A stretch of 8,766 nucleotides of DNA from Bacteroidota bacterium (lineage in GTDB: Bacteria; Bacteroidota; Bacteroidia; Bacteroidales; PUMT01). Position 1 is the first letter of the stretch. Each line of letters begins with the position of its first letter. The position numbers were made by a program, and so were the translations under genes. Shown one piece after another: positions 1 through 8,005 of this stretch. Location: positions 1 to 8,766 of the forward strand of contig PWPZ01000004.1 of assembly GCA_003556985.1 (NCBI GenBank). Direction: 5' to 3'. The notes under the pieces were generated by a model. That model did no database searches, was not told where the DNA came from, and was given only the letters and a program-made list of their open reading frames with translations.

Positions 1-480
1 ATCAACAGAAGCTCTTCGGGGCTGCTCTTTTACCTGGTAATCGACCGAGGCATCAAAGTAACCCATATTGAACAAACGGTTTATCATTAGTCTGGCATTC
101 CGCTCGGTATCCACATCTTCAAACAATACCGGAGGCCTTCCGAAACTGGATTGTATCCAGTGATCCAGTCCACTTTCACCTGTTTCTCCCATTACATTGT
201 GTATCCACAGGCGAGGTCTGGGCACCAGGATTTTTGAATTGGGTTCAGGCCTGAGTACAGCCCTCAATTCCGACTCCACCTCTTTTTTATTCGGCAGGGA
301 TTCTCCAGCCGGCTCGATGTTTATCCGGCTCCCGGTATAGAGCCTCTGATCTTCTTCAAGTTGTCTCAGTCCCGTACACGAGGAGAAAAAATTCATGACC
401 AGGATTATGATGACAAGATTAATCCCGTATGAATTATTTCTGAAAACGAAGGAATTATATATGGTGGATAGGCCTGGCAT
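1..480 (-). CDS. tamL: TamL-like outer-membrane assembly lipoprotein, N-terminal part (runs off the window)
   Basis: This is the first 160 codons of a minus-strand gene that continues past base 1. TamL is the Bacteroidota form of TamA, an Omp85-family outer-membrane barrel with periplasmic POTRA domains that works with TamB; unlike TamA it carries a lipid anchor. Visible here is a hydrophobic stretch (about residues 20-32) ending in a lipobox-like FSSC with Cys35. It is followed by the family's opening LRQLEEDQRLYTGSRI, a lysine/glutamate-rich segment, and a POTRA-like region with RLMINRLFNMGYFDASVDY (about residues 129-147). The barrel lies outside the window. I chose the ATG at 480, 33 nt after the tamB stop; the frame is open upstream only to a stop about 24 nt away. 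An internal Met29 would leave too short a signal peptide. The lipobox has Phe at -3, which is less usual than Leu. Identity as an Omp85-type TamL is from recalled sequence pattern and the tamB neighbour. Confidence 0.85.
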   Translation of the reverse strand, partial: MPGLSTIYNSFVFRNNSYGINLVIIILVMNFFSSCTGLRQLEEDQRLYTGSRINIEPAGESLPNKKEVESELRAVLRPEPNSKILVPRPRLWIHNVMGETGESGLDHWIQSSFGRPPVLFEDVDTERNARLMINRLFNMGYFDASVDYQVKEQPRRASVD

Positions 481-513
481 CAATAATTGCTTGTAAAAGT
501 ATTAATATTGTTG

Positions 514-3500
514 TTAATCAATTGATTCATTCTGGAGTACCCCGGCTTCTTCAGGGAAAGGCACTGCCGTTTCATCTTCTCTTCTGAATAAATCCCTGAA
601 CCTGGTGAAACTTTTTGAAAAAACCACCGACAGCCCGGTTGTAGTTAATTCTCCATCAATTATATCACCATATTCCTTTCTTCTGAATCCCCTGAGCAGC
701 AGGTCACCGGCAGGCGTGAGAAGATATTCCAGGGTAAAATCACCTGCTATGTCTCCGGGACTGGTTTCGCGGTGGGTATCATCTTCCAGCTCCACATTTC
801 CGGCTACCATAACCCTGATCCTGTCGTCAAAGAATCTTCTGGAAACTTCAACCTGCAGCTCGGTCCTTCCCACAGCTGCATCATCCCTGTTAACTTCATA
901 CGATTCAAGCTCAAAGCTTATATCTACTCCCCTGACATAGCGGTCAGACAACCTGTTAAGCTGCTGGGAAAGGATCTGGCTGGCAGATGACCTGGCGGTG
1001 GTGGCTATTCCCGGTCCATCTCCCGTAGCGAAAGGGCTTTCATGGATAAAAGATCCCAGTATAAGCAGGGCAAAAACCTGTTTGTTTCGTTCTGATTCAT
1101 CCTCGTTAATTGCATTAATTCTTGCCATCAGCGATCCTTCAAACGCATCCTGGTGCTCCGGCGGCATATCCAGTCCAAAACTGATGTTGGGAGCCATAAG
1201 TTCTCCTTCCAGGTTAAGATAAACCATAAAGGGGAGCTGACGCCGCACTCCTCCGTCACTAATATTACCCCCTCCGACAGGCCTCATAAGCTGCTCGGGA
1301 CTGGTTCTTACAGTGTAGACTGCCGTTATATCAAGCTCTGCATCCAGGGGGTCTCCCGTGAAAACTATGCTGCTCCCTTCCCGGATACCGAACCTCCTTC
1401 TTGCCACCTCATGAAATGAAAGCATGTATTCGCCTTCCACAATCTCATACCTTCCCGTCAGGTTTATTGCTCCCCCGGGATCAATGTCGAAAGACAATAC
1501 CCCTCCTCCCTGTAGCTCCAGATAGTCGCCGGCAATTTCATCTATAATGACACTGAGCTGGGTTTCCCTGTCCAGCTCCACATTAAGAGCCACCGTCATT
1601 ACCTCCAGGGAGGAACGGAGCTCATCGGCCTCTTCTCTTTCAACCACTCTCCTGAAGAATTCCTCTTCCTGCGGCGGAATGAACTCTACCACTCCTTCTC
1701 CTCCAATTGCCTCGGGTGTTGTCTGAGGTACAATGAAGGTGAAGTCTGACCCTTCCCTTAATCTCAATGTGCCTGATACCGAGGGATTAAGGTGGCCTCC
1801 TCTTATCCTGAGATCGCTGTCTATCAGTATTGTTCCATAGTACATCTCACCCCGCCTGCGGGGCAGATCCATCAGCATAAAGTTGCCTGTGTTGAAATCA
1901 AGATTCAATATGAGATTATCGAAATCTTCAATATTCACGTTTCCGTCAATAGTTGCCGTCCTTCCGGCATAATCACGGATTATGAAATTCGGGAATGTGA
2001 CACGATGCTGGTCAAACCTGATCTGTTCCTCTTTCAGAAGATAGGTTGCATTCAGCTGGGTAACCCTGAACCCGGCTTCGTGAAAGTTCATCTCCCCTGT
2101 AATTTCAGGGCTTGCCAGACTTCCGGTTACATTTATTTTTCCCGAAATGGTTCCGCTCACATCGGTCAGCTCATCTCCTGCAAACATTTCGATAAGGCTC
2201 ATGTCGAGGTTTTCCATTAGTACCTCGATATCGACTGAGGGGATTTCGCCCGGAAAAAAGTCGCCGCTGGCCCGCAGGGCCGTTCCTTCATGTTCCAGTG
2301 CAGCATTTATAAATATCTGACCGGGAGCAACATCTTCTGCGAACAGGCTGATGGATTCAATTTTATGTTCACCCCATGCAAAACCTGCCAGATCCATGTC
2401 GGCAGTAAAACTTGTTTCCCGGTGGATGTTTCTGACTGTCATGGTCCCATCAAGAATTCCTCCCTTCAGGGGAAGAATGTCATTAGCAAAGCTTGTAAGG
2501 CTCAAAAGATCAAGCCGGCTAACGGTTATGTCAGTTATATCTTCATATTCCTCTTCTTCGTTTTCATCAAGTGTACGGCTGTTTACCGACAGCATGCTTT
2601 CCTGGTGCTCCATCATGAAATTATCAAACTGCAGGATTTCGTGACCTGTAACAATCCGGTTTTCAGGATGGATCTCCCAGGGTTCATAGTTAATAACCAG
2701 GTTTTCGGGATCTATGCTGAAATGGATCAGCTCTTCACGGCTTTCCACCAAAGCGCCGATAAAGAATATATCCTCCTGCTGTTCATCCTGGAAAGAAAAG
2801 GAAAAATCTATTTTTTCATCAAAAAAACTCCCGCTCACATCAAAATTGTAAAAAGAAATTTCATCCATGTTGAGTGAATCAAGGGATATTTCAAAATCCA
2901 TTTTTTCCTTGTCGGATGAAATACCGGCTCTGAAATTTTGCAGGCGCATTCCGGCATACTGGATATCTTCCATCGTTGCATTTACTGAAATATTCTGCGC
3001 CTGGCTGTCATATTCCAATAATAGCGAAAGAGTGTCGTATTCTTCAACTGGTGGAAGAAATACGTTGCTGATAACATCGGAAGGATAGATATTGATGTTC
3101 AGCTCAAAATGTTTGTTTTCGTTGCTGTCGCTAACCTCTTCTGAATCGGCGCCATTATCTGGATTCCCTGAATTAGCTCTGTTGCCTGCAGCCTTTGCAT
3201 ATTCAGTATCGTATTCTCCCGATTCCGCGGCAGGCAGCTCATCCTGAGATTCAGCAGTTTCGGGCAGAGTGAAATATTCGGCAAGATGATCGGCGAGTGC
3301 TTCGGGGATACCGGCCGGGGTAAAATTACCCTTGTAGACAGCGCTCATGAAGTCGGCAATAAGCTCGAAGGAATAATCTTCCTGCTTCGAATCGGAAATA
3401 AGCAATACTTCCGGTATTGTATAAATATCTCCGTTAATGGCCAGATTTGTTTCAGATATGGTTATGGATCCGCTAAAAAAATCTTCAGGATATAACATAA

Positions 3501-5742
3501 TATCTGCACCCAGTGAGGTAGTTACAATGACATCCTCCTGCGAAAATCCCAGCTGGCCAAGGTCGGCATAATCAATGTTCAGTTCGGTTTTGGCAGTGAT
3601 CGTTTCTTTGAAAATCCCCGTTTCGGCATCCAGATCAAAGGCGAGAAATTCATCATCGTAGGTTGTTGATATATTTGCAATTGAATCTTTAAGGGTGAGA
3701 AAGACCATTATCTCATCATAGGGATAATCCATGAGCATAAGGTGACTTATTCCCAGCTCTGCTTCCAGTTCCATAGTTTCGGGTTCGATATTTTCCATAT
3801 CCAGTCCCCTTCCGCTAAAGTCAAGGTATAAAGATACTGGCTGCTGGAGGATTTCTGCCTGGGAGAGCTGCGCCACATCAATTGCATCAAGGGTTACGCT
3901 GCCGTTAAAGCTGCTTTCCCCGATGGCATCTTCATATACTGTTGCCGTCATTTCAATATCACCCAGGTTACTCTGAAGGAATACTTCGGTTTCGAATTCC
4001 GTAAAGGTTCCCAGGAATTGGCCTTCCATCATTATATATTCCGGGAGATTTATCCCTTCGGGTTGCTGAATGTCAGGAAGATTAGCCATTACAAGGGCCG
4101 GTCTCGCCCACAGCTCAAGTCGCAAAAGGTCTATGTACAGGTTGTCAGTGTCAGGCAGGCCTGAGACATCTCCCCCGGCAAAAATCCAGAATAATTCCGG
4201 GCCTGTGACTCTCAAACTGTCGATGGTGATATTCGCCGGGGTGCCGGTAATGCGGCTTCTTATTTCAAGCGGATCGGCACCAGGACGGTCGAAATAATAT
4301 GGCTTCAGAACGGGCAGAAAAAATGCCATATCATTATCTATACTGGTATCCTCCATTTCAATCACCATTCTGCGATCAAGAAGGTCATCAAAGGAAAAGT
4401 TCAGCAGATTTGCATCCATGTTAAGGGTAAGATCCAGGTTGCTCCCGGCCGATAGCAGTAAAAGATTGATATTGCCGGCCCTTCTGCCCATACTGATATC
4501 AAGCTCAAGATGTTCAAGGTTGAAAATTTCCGAAACCAGCATGCTCATGTCGTTTATGTCGATGTTAAGACTGTCGGGTGCCACGAACAGGTTTCTTGCA
4601 TTAAGCTCCAGGTTGCCGAGTGTAAAATTGTCCGGGTCAAAGGTCTCTTTTGAAACCGGCTGATTATCTGTTCCTATGCTGATAAAAGAATTATTGATTT
4701 CCAGTCTGTCCAGTCCTACGGTCCAGTCCATTATCTCGGAAAAACGAAATTCTGTTTCCATGATATCCGGCTGACCATTATTCCCCGTCTCCGCCAGGGC
4801 ACCTGTATCCTCTGTGCCGGGGGGCTGTACTATTGAAGCACGAAGGTTTTCTGTTATGAGGGAAGATATATTTGCAAACTGATCCTGCAGATTAATGGAC
4901 TCTGGTATCAAAGAAAGAAGTTCTGTTTCGATATTAAGCCGGCTTCCGTCGGTACTTTCAAGCAAAAATCCGAAATCGGCAAGTTCCAGTGATGTAAGCG
5001 ATATGTCGATATCAGGCACTTCTTCTGAAGGTTCTTCAGCAGGGAAAGAGGGTTCATAGGCGAAAAGCCGTATGCTCGTTTCTCTTATCTCTGTATTGCC
5101 GGCATGATATTTATTGTTCAGCAGATCAGAGTCTGCAAGGCTTGTATGCAAATATCCCAGACTGGTTGACAGGTCAGTGCCTGAAAAATGATCTTCGAAA
5201 GAAATGTTTATATTTCTGAGGTTAACCGTGTTCAGGAAGAGAGAAAAACCATTTTCATCATCTGCGTCTGCCTCGTCATTTGTTGTTGTTTCGCCATTGG
5301 TTGTTGTTTCAGTATCCGCAGCGAATGCATCGGCAAGAAATTGAAAGTTGAATACAGTATCGGGTGTTTCCCTGATTATGAAGGCGGTGAGGTCATCGAT
5401 TTCCAGAGTATTGACATGCAAACGGCTCCTCAGAAGTGCCGTCATTGTTATGTCCGCATAAATTCTCCCTGCACTGACAAGAGTATCCCCCTGCGGGTCC
5501 TCAATATAAATGTTTCTTATATTTACCGATCTGGGGAACCGTATTGCCACTCTTTCAATGGTTATTTCTGCGCCGGTTTCTTCACTCAAATGCGAGGCTA
5601 CCCTTCCCGCTATATAGGTCTGCACACCGGGAAACTGCAATACCAGAACAACGAGAAATATAATGAGCACTGCCGAGGCAAGCACCCACGCCAGAACCCG
5701 GAATAACCTGCTGATATACTTTTTAAATTTACCGGAAGACAT
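514..5742 (-). CDS. tamB: TamB, translocation and assembly module inner-membrane/periplasmic protein
   Basis: The product is a 1742-residue AsmA-like/TamB protein. Family members are thought to span the periplasm as a long hydrophobic beta groove and to help Omp85 partners assemble outer-membrane proteins or to move lipid; which job applies here cannot be told from sequence. Seen: a basic N-terminus, one membrane helix (about 15-36), then an AsmA-like start (VASHLSEETGAEITIERVAI, 48-67). Next come many hundreds of residues of alternating polar/hydrophobic beta strands. Typical TamB repeats follow, such as SGTISGKINVTGSLASPEI (about 1195-1213) and a second near 1310-1325. The C-terminal TamB (DUF490) domain includes FALLILGSF (1557-1565) and ends near FSKSF (about 1706). 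Two low-complexity acidic linkers interrupt the strands, at about 140-167 and 826-876. It is longer than E. coli TamB (about 1260 residues), as is common in Bacteroidota. The start gives a proper signal anchor; no Shine-Dalgarno is seen. tamL follows after 33 nt, suggesting co-transcription. Confidence 0.93.
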   Translation of the reverse strand: MSSGKFKKYISRLFRVLAWVLASAVLIIFLVVLVLQFPGVQTYIAGRVASHLSEETGAEITIERVAIRFPRSVNIRNIYIEDPQGDTLVSAGRIYADITMTALLRSRLHVNTLEIDDLTAFIIRETPDTVFNFQFLADAFAADTETTTNGETTTNDEADADDENGFSLFLNTVNLRNINISFEDHFSGTDLSTSLGYLHTSLADSDLLNNKYHAGNTEIRETSIRLFAYEPSFPAEEPSEEVPDIDISLTSLELADFGFLLESTDGSRLNIETELLSLIPESINLQDQFANISSLITENLRASIVQPPGTEDTGALAETGNNGQPDIMETEFRFSEIMDWTVGLDRLEINNSFISIGTDNQPVSKETFDPDNFTLGNLELNARNLFVAPDSLNIDINDMSMLVSEIFNLEHLELDISMGRRAGNINLLLLSAGSNLDLTLNMDANLLNFSFDDLLDRRMVIEMEDTSIDNDMAFFLPVLKPYYFDRPGADPLEIRSRITGTPANITIDSLRVTGPELFWIFAGGDVSGLPDTDNLYIDLLRLELWARPALVMANLPDIQQPEGINLPEYIMMEGQFLGTFTEFETEVFLQSNLGDIEMTATVYEDAIGESSFNGSVTLDAIDVAQLSQAEILQQPVSLYLDFSGRGLDMENIEPETMELEAELGISHLMLMDYPYDEIMVFLTLKDSIANISTTYDDEFLAFDLDAETGIFKETITAKTELNIDYADLGQLGFSQEDVIVTTSLGADIMLYPEDFFSGSITISETNLAINGDIYTIPEVLLISDSKQEDYSFELIADFMSAVYKGNFTPAGIPEALADHLAEYFTLPETAESQDELPAAESGEYDTEYAKAAGNRANSGNPDNGADSEEVSDSNENKHFELNINIYPSDVISNVFLPPVEEYDTLSLLLEYDSQAQNISVNATMEDIQYAGMRLQNFRAGISSDKEKMDFEISLDSLNMDEISFYNFDVSGSFFDEKIDFSFSFQDEQQEDIFFIGALVESREELIHFSIDPENLVINYEPWEIHPENRIVTGHEILQFDNFMMEHQESMLSVNSRTLDENEEEEYEDITDITVSRLDLLSLTSFANDILPLKGGILDGTMTVRNIHRETSFTADMDLAGFAWGEHKIESISLFAEDVAPGQIFINAALEHEGTALRASGDFFPGEIPSVDIEVLMENLDMSLIEMFAGDELTDVSGTISGKINVTGSLASPEITGEMNFHEAGFRVTQLNATYLLKEEQIRFDQHRVTFPNFIIRDYAGRTATIDGNVNIEDFDNLILNLDFNTGNFMLMDLPRRRGEMYYGTILIDSDLRIRGGHLNPSVSGTLRLREGSDFTFIVPQTTPEAIGGEGVVEFIPPQEEEFFRRVVEREEADELRSSLEVMTVALNVELDRETQLSVIIDEIAGDYLELQGGGVLSFDIDPGGAINLTGRYEIVEGEYMLSFHEVARRRFGIREGSSIVFTGDPLDAELDITAVYTVRTSPEQLMRPVGGGNISDGGVRRQLPFMVYLNLEGELMAPNISFGLDMPPEHQDAFEGSLMARINAINEDESERNKQVFALLILGSFIHESPFATGDGPGIATTARSSASQILSQQLNRLSDRYVRGVDISFELESYEVNRDDAAVGRTELQVEVSRRFFDDRIRVMVAGNVELEDDTHRETSPGDIAGDFTLEYLLTPAGDLLLRGFRRKEYGDIIDGELTTTGLSVVFSKSFTRFRDLFRREDETAVPFPEEAGVLQNESID
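5275..5310 (-). repeat. Two-copy 18-bp tandem repeat inside tamB
   Basis: Two adjacent 18-bp units (5275-5292 and 5293-5310) match at 16 of 18 bases. On the coding strand they encode ETTTNG followed by ETTTND, residues 145-156 of TamB. They lie in an acidic, Thr/Asn-rich linker between the first AsmA-like strands and the next beta segment. The in-frame unit means copy-number change would lengthen or shorten the linker without breaking the gene. Confidence 0.8.
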
Positions 5743-5846
5743 ATCTGTATCGGATAAAATAAACTTCTTTAATCCGGATCAATCAGGTCTCGCCTGTTGA
5801 ACCGTCATTTTAGTGAACAAGTGGCGGGAAGTATTGTTTATTATTG

Positions 5847-5880
5847 TAAATATAGAGAAAATGAAGGATATTTCTAACAA
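5847..5880 (-). promoter_or_regulatory. Weak candidate promoter for tamB-tamL
   Basis: Read on the minus strand, TTG (5880-5878) is followed after 23 nt by TATATTTA (5854-5847). This fits the Bacteroidota pattern TTG / TAnnTTTG at seven of eight -7 bases, with the spacer at the long end of the accepted range. A start of transcription would fall near 5840, leaving a leader of roughly 100 nt before tamB. The region is A/T-rich, so chance matches are easy, and this is only the best candidate seen. Confidence 0.22.
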
Positions 5881-5881
5881 T

Positions 5882-5897
5882 TACGGTACTTCTTACC
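5882..5897 (+). promoter_or_regulatory. Possible third copy of an operator-like motif (TACGGTA-N6-ACC)
   Basis: The string TACGGTA, six other bases, then ACC occurs here and in both copies of the repeat upstream of the oxidoreductase gene (8012-8027 and 8048-8063). It lacks the left CCGT arm found in those copies. It lies two bases beyond the candidate tamB -33 element, in the divergent region between tamB and the sugar dehydrogenase gene, so a regulator bound here could affect either. The match was noticed after the fact and only ten positions are fixed. Confidence 0.2.
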
Positions 5898-5967
5898 ACT
5901 AAATGTAACGTAATTCTGCTGAAATTAATTTAATGTTCTTCCATAAAATCATATAAATTTTAATATT

Positions 5968-7089
5968 ATGTTCAAAATTTTAATTGCCATTTTACTTTTT
6001 GTCCCCGGCCTGTACTCATGCAATTCCAATGTGTCGCAACCAGGGCAAATGATAGAATCTGACAAGGTTTCAATGCGTATTGACACCATGGCAACCGGTC
6101 TTGAGAATCCCTGGGGCATGGCATTCCTACCCGATGGTCGCATACTGATAGCTGAACGTCCCGGACGGCTTCGGGTATTTGCCTCCGGAGAACTCAGGGA
6201 TGAACCTGTTAGCGGACTTCCCGATATTTGGGCACATGGTCAGGGTGGACTGCTTGATGTTGTACTGCATCCCGATTATGATGAAAACGGATGGATTTAT
6301 ATTGCCTATGCCGAACCACGTAATGGAGGAGGTAATACATCGGTCTCAAGGGGCAGAATTAACGGTAACAGCTTTACCGACGTGGAGCTAATCTTCCGGG
6401 GGGAGCCTGCCACCGGAGCCGGACAACACTTTGGAAGCCGGATAGTTTTTGATGATGACGGCTATCTGTTTACCACAATTGGCGACCGTGGAGTGATGGA
6501 TAACGCCCAAACCCTTGAAAACCATAATGGGAAAGTTATCCGATTGTATGATGACGGAACAGTTCCCGATGATAATCCCTTTACCGGTGTTGAAGGTGCC
6601 ATGCCCGAAATATGGTCATACGGTCACCGGAATATACAGGGAATGGCACTGCATCCTGAAACCCGTGAATTGTGGACTCACGAGCACGGCCCGAGGGGTG
6701 GTGATGAAATCAATCTTATTGAAAAAGGGCTTAACTACGGATGGCCGGAAGTGACTCATGGCATTAACTATGACGGGACAACAATAACCGAAGATACCAC
6801 CAGGGTGGGTATGGAAGACCCTGTACTGCACTGGACCCCCTCCATTGCACCATGCGGCCTGGCTTTCGTTGACAGTGAAAGGTATCCGGAATGGCACAAC
6901 AATATGCTTGTGGGAGCTCTTGCCGGACAGCATATACACCGTGTTGTGATTGAAAATGATGAGGTGGTAGGGACCGAATATCTTCTGGAGGATTTTGCAA
7001 GGTTCAGAGATATCAGGGTTGGCCCGGACGGATATATTTATGTGCTTACCGAAGCCCCCGGATTATTCTTCAGGATTATTCCCGGCTAA
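5968..7089 (+). CDS. PQQ-dependent aldose/glucose sugar dehydrogenase, lipoprotein
   Basis: The 373-residue product belongs to the soluble glucose dehydrogenase / aldose sugar dehydrogenase family (GSDH, YliI-like), six-bladed propellers that use PQQ and calcium to oxidise sugars to lactones outside the cytoplasm. Seen: a signal peptide with lipobox LYSC and Cys18, so it is probably membrane-anchored. The mature part opens with LENPWGMAFLPDGRILIAER (45-64). GQGGLLDVVLHP (91-102) holds the Gln equivalent to sGDH Gln76. AGQHFGSRIVFDDDGYLFTT (151-170) holds the predicted catalytic base His154. SYGHRNIQGMA (217-227) holds Arg221, equivalent to sGDH Arg228. EHGPRGGDEINLI (239-251) matches the calcium/PQQ-side motif. 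Length is normal for the family and all key residues are present, so it should be active if PQQ is available. The ATG at 5968 is the first after an in-frame stop at 5944. A terminator follows 27 nt after the stop. No PQQ synthesis gene is in view; the physiological substrate is unknown. Confidence 0.9.
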   Translation: MFKILIAILLFVPGLYSCNSNVSQPGQMIESDKVSMRIDTMATGLENPWGMAFLPDGRILIAERPGRLRVFASGELRDEPVSGLPDIWAHGQGGLLDVVLHPDYDENGWIYIAYAEPRNGGGNTSVSRGRINGNSFTDVELIFRGEPATGAGQHFGSRIVFDDDGYLFTTIGDRGVMDNAQTLENHNGKVIRLYDDGTVPDDNPFTGVEGAMPEIWSYGHRNIQGMALHPETRELWTHEHGPRGGDEINLIEKGLNYGWPEVTHGINYDGTTITEDTTRVGMEDPVLHWTPSIAPCGLAFVDSERYPEWHNNMLVGALAGQHIHRVVIENDEVVGTEYLLEDFARFRDIRVGPDGYIYVLTEAPGLFFRIIPG

Positions 7090-7115
7090 ACAATTATTCT
7101 TTTCTGCTGCTATTC

Positions 7116-7151
7116 GGACAGGACATGCTAATGGCATGATCCTGTTCTTTT
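7116..7151 (+). terminator. Probable intrinsic terminator of the sugar dehydrogenase gene
   Basis: ACAGGACATGC (7118-7128) pairs with GCATG-A-TCCTGT (7134-7145) as an 11-bp stem with one bulged A (7139) and a 5-nt loop. One G.U and one G-C pair extend the base to 7116/7147. TTTT follows at 7148-7151. It begins 27 nt after the stop codon, where a terminator is expected. The U run is short and the stem is only moderately GC-rich. The right arm TCCTGT can instead pair with a downstream ACAGGA (7154-7159). Confidence 0.5.
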
Positions 7152-7264
7152 GTACAGGACTGAATGCCAGCTATCTTTCCGGCCGGTTCGTTACAACCTT
7201 TCCGGTCTGAACGCCAACCATTTTTCCGTCCTGTTTGTAACCACCTCCCCGCTGCACTGTAAAG

Positions 7265-7296
7265 TTTGTTATGTTGGAAAATATTTGATTATTTTG
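7265..7296 (+). promoter_or_regulatory. Candidate Bacteroidota promoter for the 7340 lipoprotein gene
   Basis: TTTG (7265-7268), a 20-nt spacer, and TTATTTTG (7289-7296) match the Bacteroidota -33/-7 pattern TTTG / TAnnTTTG with one mismatch in the -7 element. Transcription would start near 7303, giving a leader of about 37 nt. It lies downstream of the terminator at 7116-7151, which supports an independent transcription unit. Confidence 0.4.
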
Positions 7297-7339
7297 CAGA
7301 AGTACTCCGGTAAGTCAAAATAATGCTAATACTTTTAAC

Positions 7340-7945
7340 ATGATCAGTAAATTATTTCAATTAATTGCAATTGCTACTCTCCTTGTTTCCTGCGGCCAGG
7401 GTCAGCGTGAAAGTTCCCAGGGTCATGATGAAATGGTTGACAGGCTTGAAGCACTTGAATCATCACTTTCCGAACCGGAAATCAACTTTCTTGATAATCT
7501 GGCCGGGTTATGCGGTAAATCTTTTCGGGGAAAAGAGACCTACAGTGCTCCCGGCAGAGAAAGCTGGGTGGAAAAGGATTTTGTAATGCATGTAACGGTT
7601 TGTGAGGATGACAGGGTTTATATTCCTTTCCATCTGGATGAGGACCAGTCACGAACATGGATGTTCCTTGCCACCGAAAAAGGACTGCGTTTCAGGCATG
7701 ATCACAGGCATGAAGATGGTACTCCCGAGGAACTTACCATGTACGGAGGTTATTCCGACGGGAAGGGCACCGGTTACCGGCAAAATTTTCCGGCCGATGA
7801 ATATACCATTAATTTGCTGGAAGATACTCTTGGTCGCGAATGGAGGATTATTCTGACGGACGATTTGAGCAGTATGATCTATCAGTTGCATTACAGCGGC
7901 CAGCTAATGTTTGCGGCTGAGTTCGATCTTACCGAACCGATCTGA
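7340..7945 (+). CDS. Lipoprotein of unknown function with HDHRHEDG motif
   Basis: A 201-residue product whose function I do not know. It opens with a signal peptide and lipobox LVSC (Cys18), followed by a polar Gln/Ser/Glu-rich tether (19-46), so it should sit on a membrane facing the periplasm or outside. The folded part begins near FLDNLAGLCGKSFRGK (50-65). It continues with FVMHVTVCEDDRVYIPFHLD (81-100), SRTWMF (104-109), LRFRHDHRHEDGTPEELTMYGG (116-137) and FPADEYTI (150-157), then a C-terminal beta-rich stretch ending EFDLTEPI. The pattern resembles a conserved family of secreted bacterial proteins that I recall only as uncharacterised. Alternating strands suggest a small beta barrel or sandwich. 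Cys58 and Cys88 could form a disulfide. Three histidines and two acids packed in residues 120-126 could bind a metal or form an active site; that is inference. The ATG at 7340 directly precedes the signal peptide. No terminator is seen after it. Confidence 0.8.
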   Translation: MISKLFQLIAIATLLVSCGQGQRESSQGHDEMVDRLEALESSLSEPEINFLDNLAGLCGKSFRGKETYSAPGRESWVEKDFVMHVTVCEDDRVYIPFHLDEDQSRTWMFLATEKGLRFRHDHRHEDGTPEELTMYGGYSDGKGTGYRQNFPADEYTINLLEDTLGREWRIILTDDLSSMIYQLHYSGQLMFAAEFDLTEPI

Positions 7946-8005
7946 TGCCTGGACTTTAACTGGAATTCGTTTTAATTGTGCCGGCACATCGCAGCCTTGC
8001 TAAAG

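Noticed and set aside
516..527. The perfect 12-bp palindrome AATCAATTGATT at the end of tamB.
   Set aside because: It is A/T-rich, largely within the last tamB codons, and has no U run after a stable stem. It is more likely chance than a terminator or operator.
2290..2877. A 195-codon open frame on the plus strand opposite tamB, with other antisense frames such as 605-940, 1792-2220 and 5188-5706.
   Set aside because: They lie wholly inside tamB, whose protein is coherent throughout. The antisense translations have no recognisable domain, signal or start context and look like chance open frames in a 5.2-kb gene.
5954..5961. TAAATTTT just before the sugar dehydrogenase gene as a -7 element.
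   Set aside because: It ends 6 nt before the ATG, which would leave almost no leader, and no TTG sits at the right distance upstream.
7327..7337. The 11-mer TAATACTTTTA, which also occurs on the minus strand at 504-494 before tamL.
   Set aside because: Its spacing to the start codon differs (2 nt versus 13 nt) and it is low-complexity A/T-rich sequence. I treat it as coincidence.
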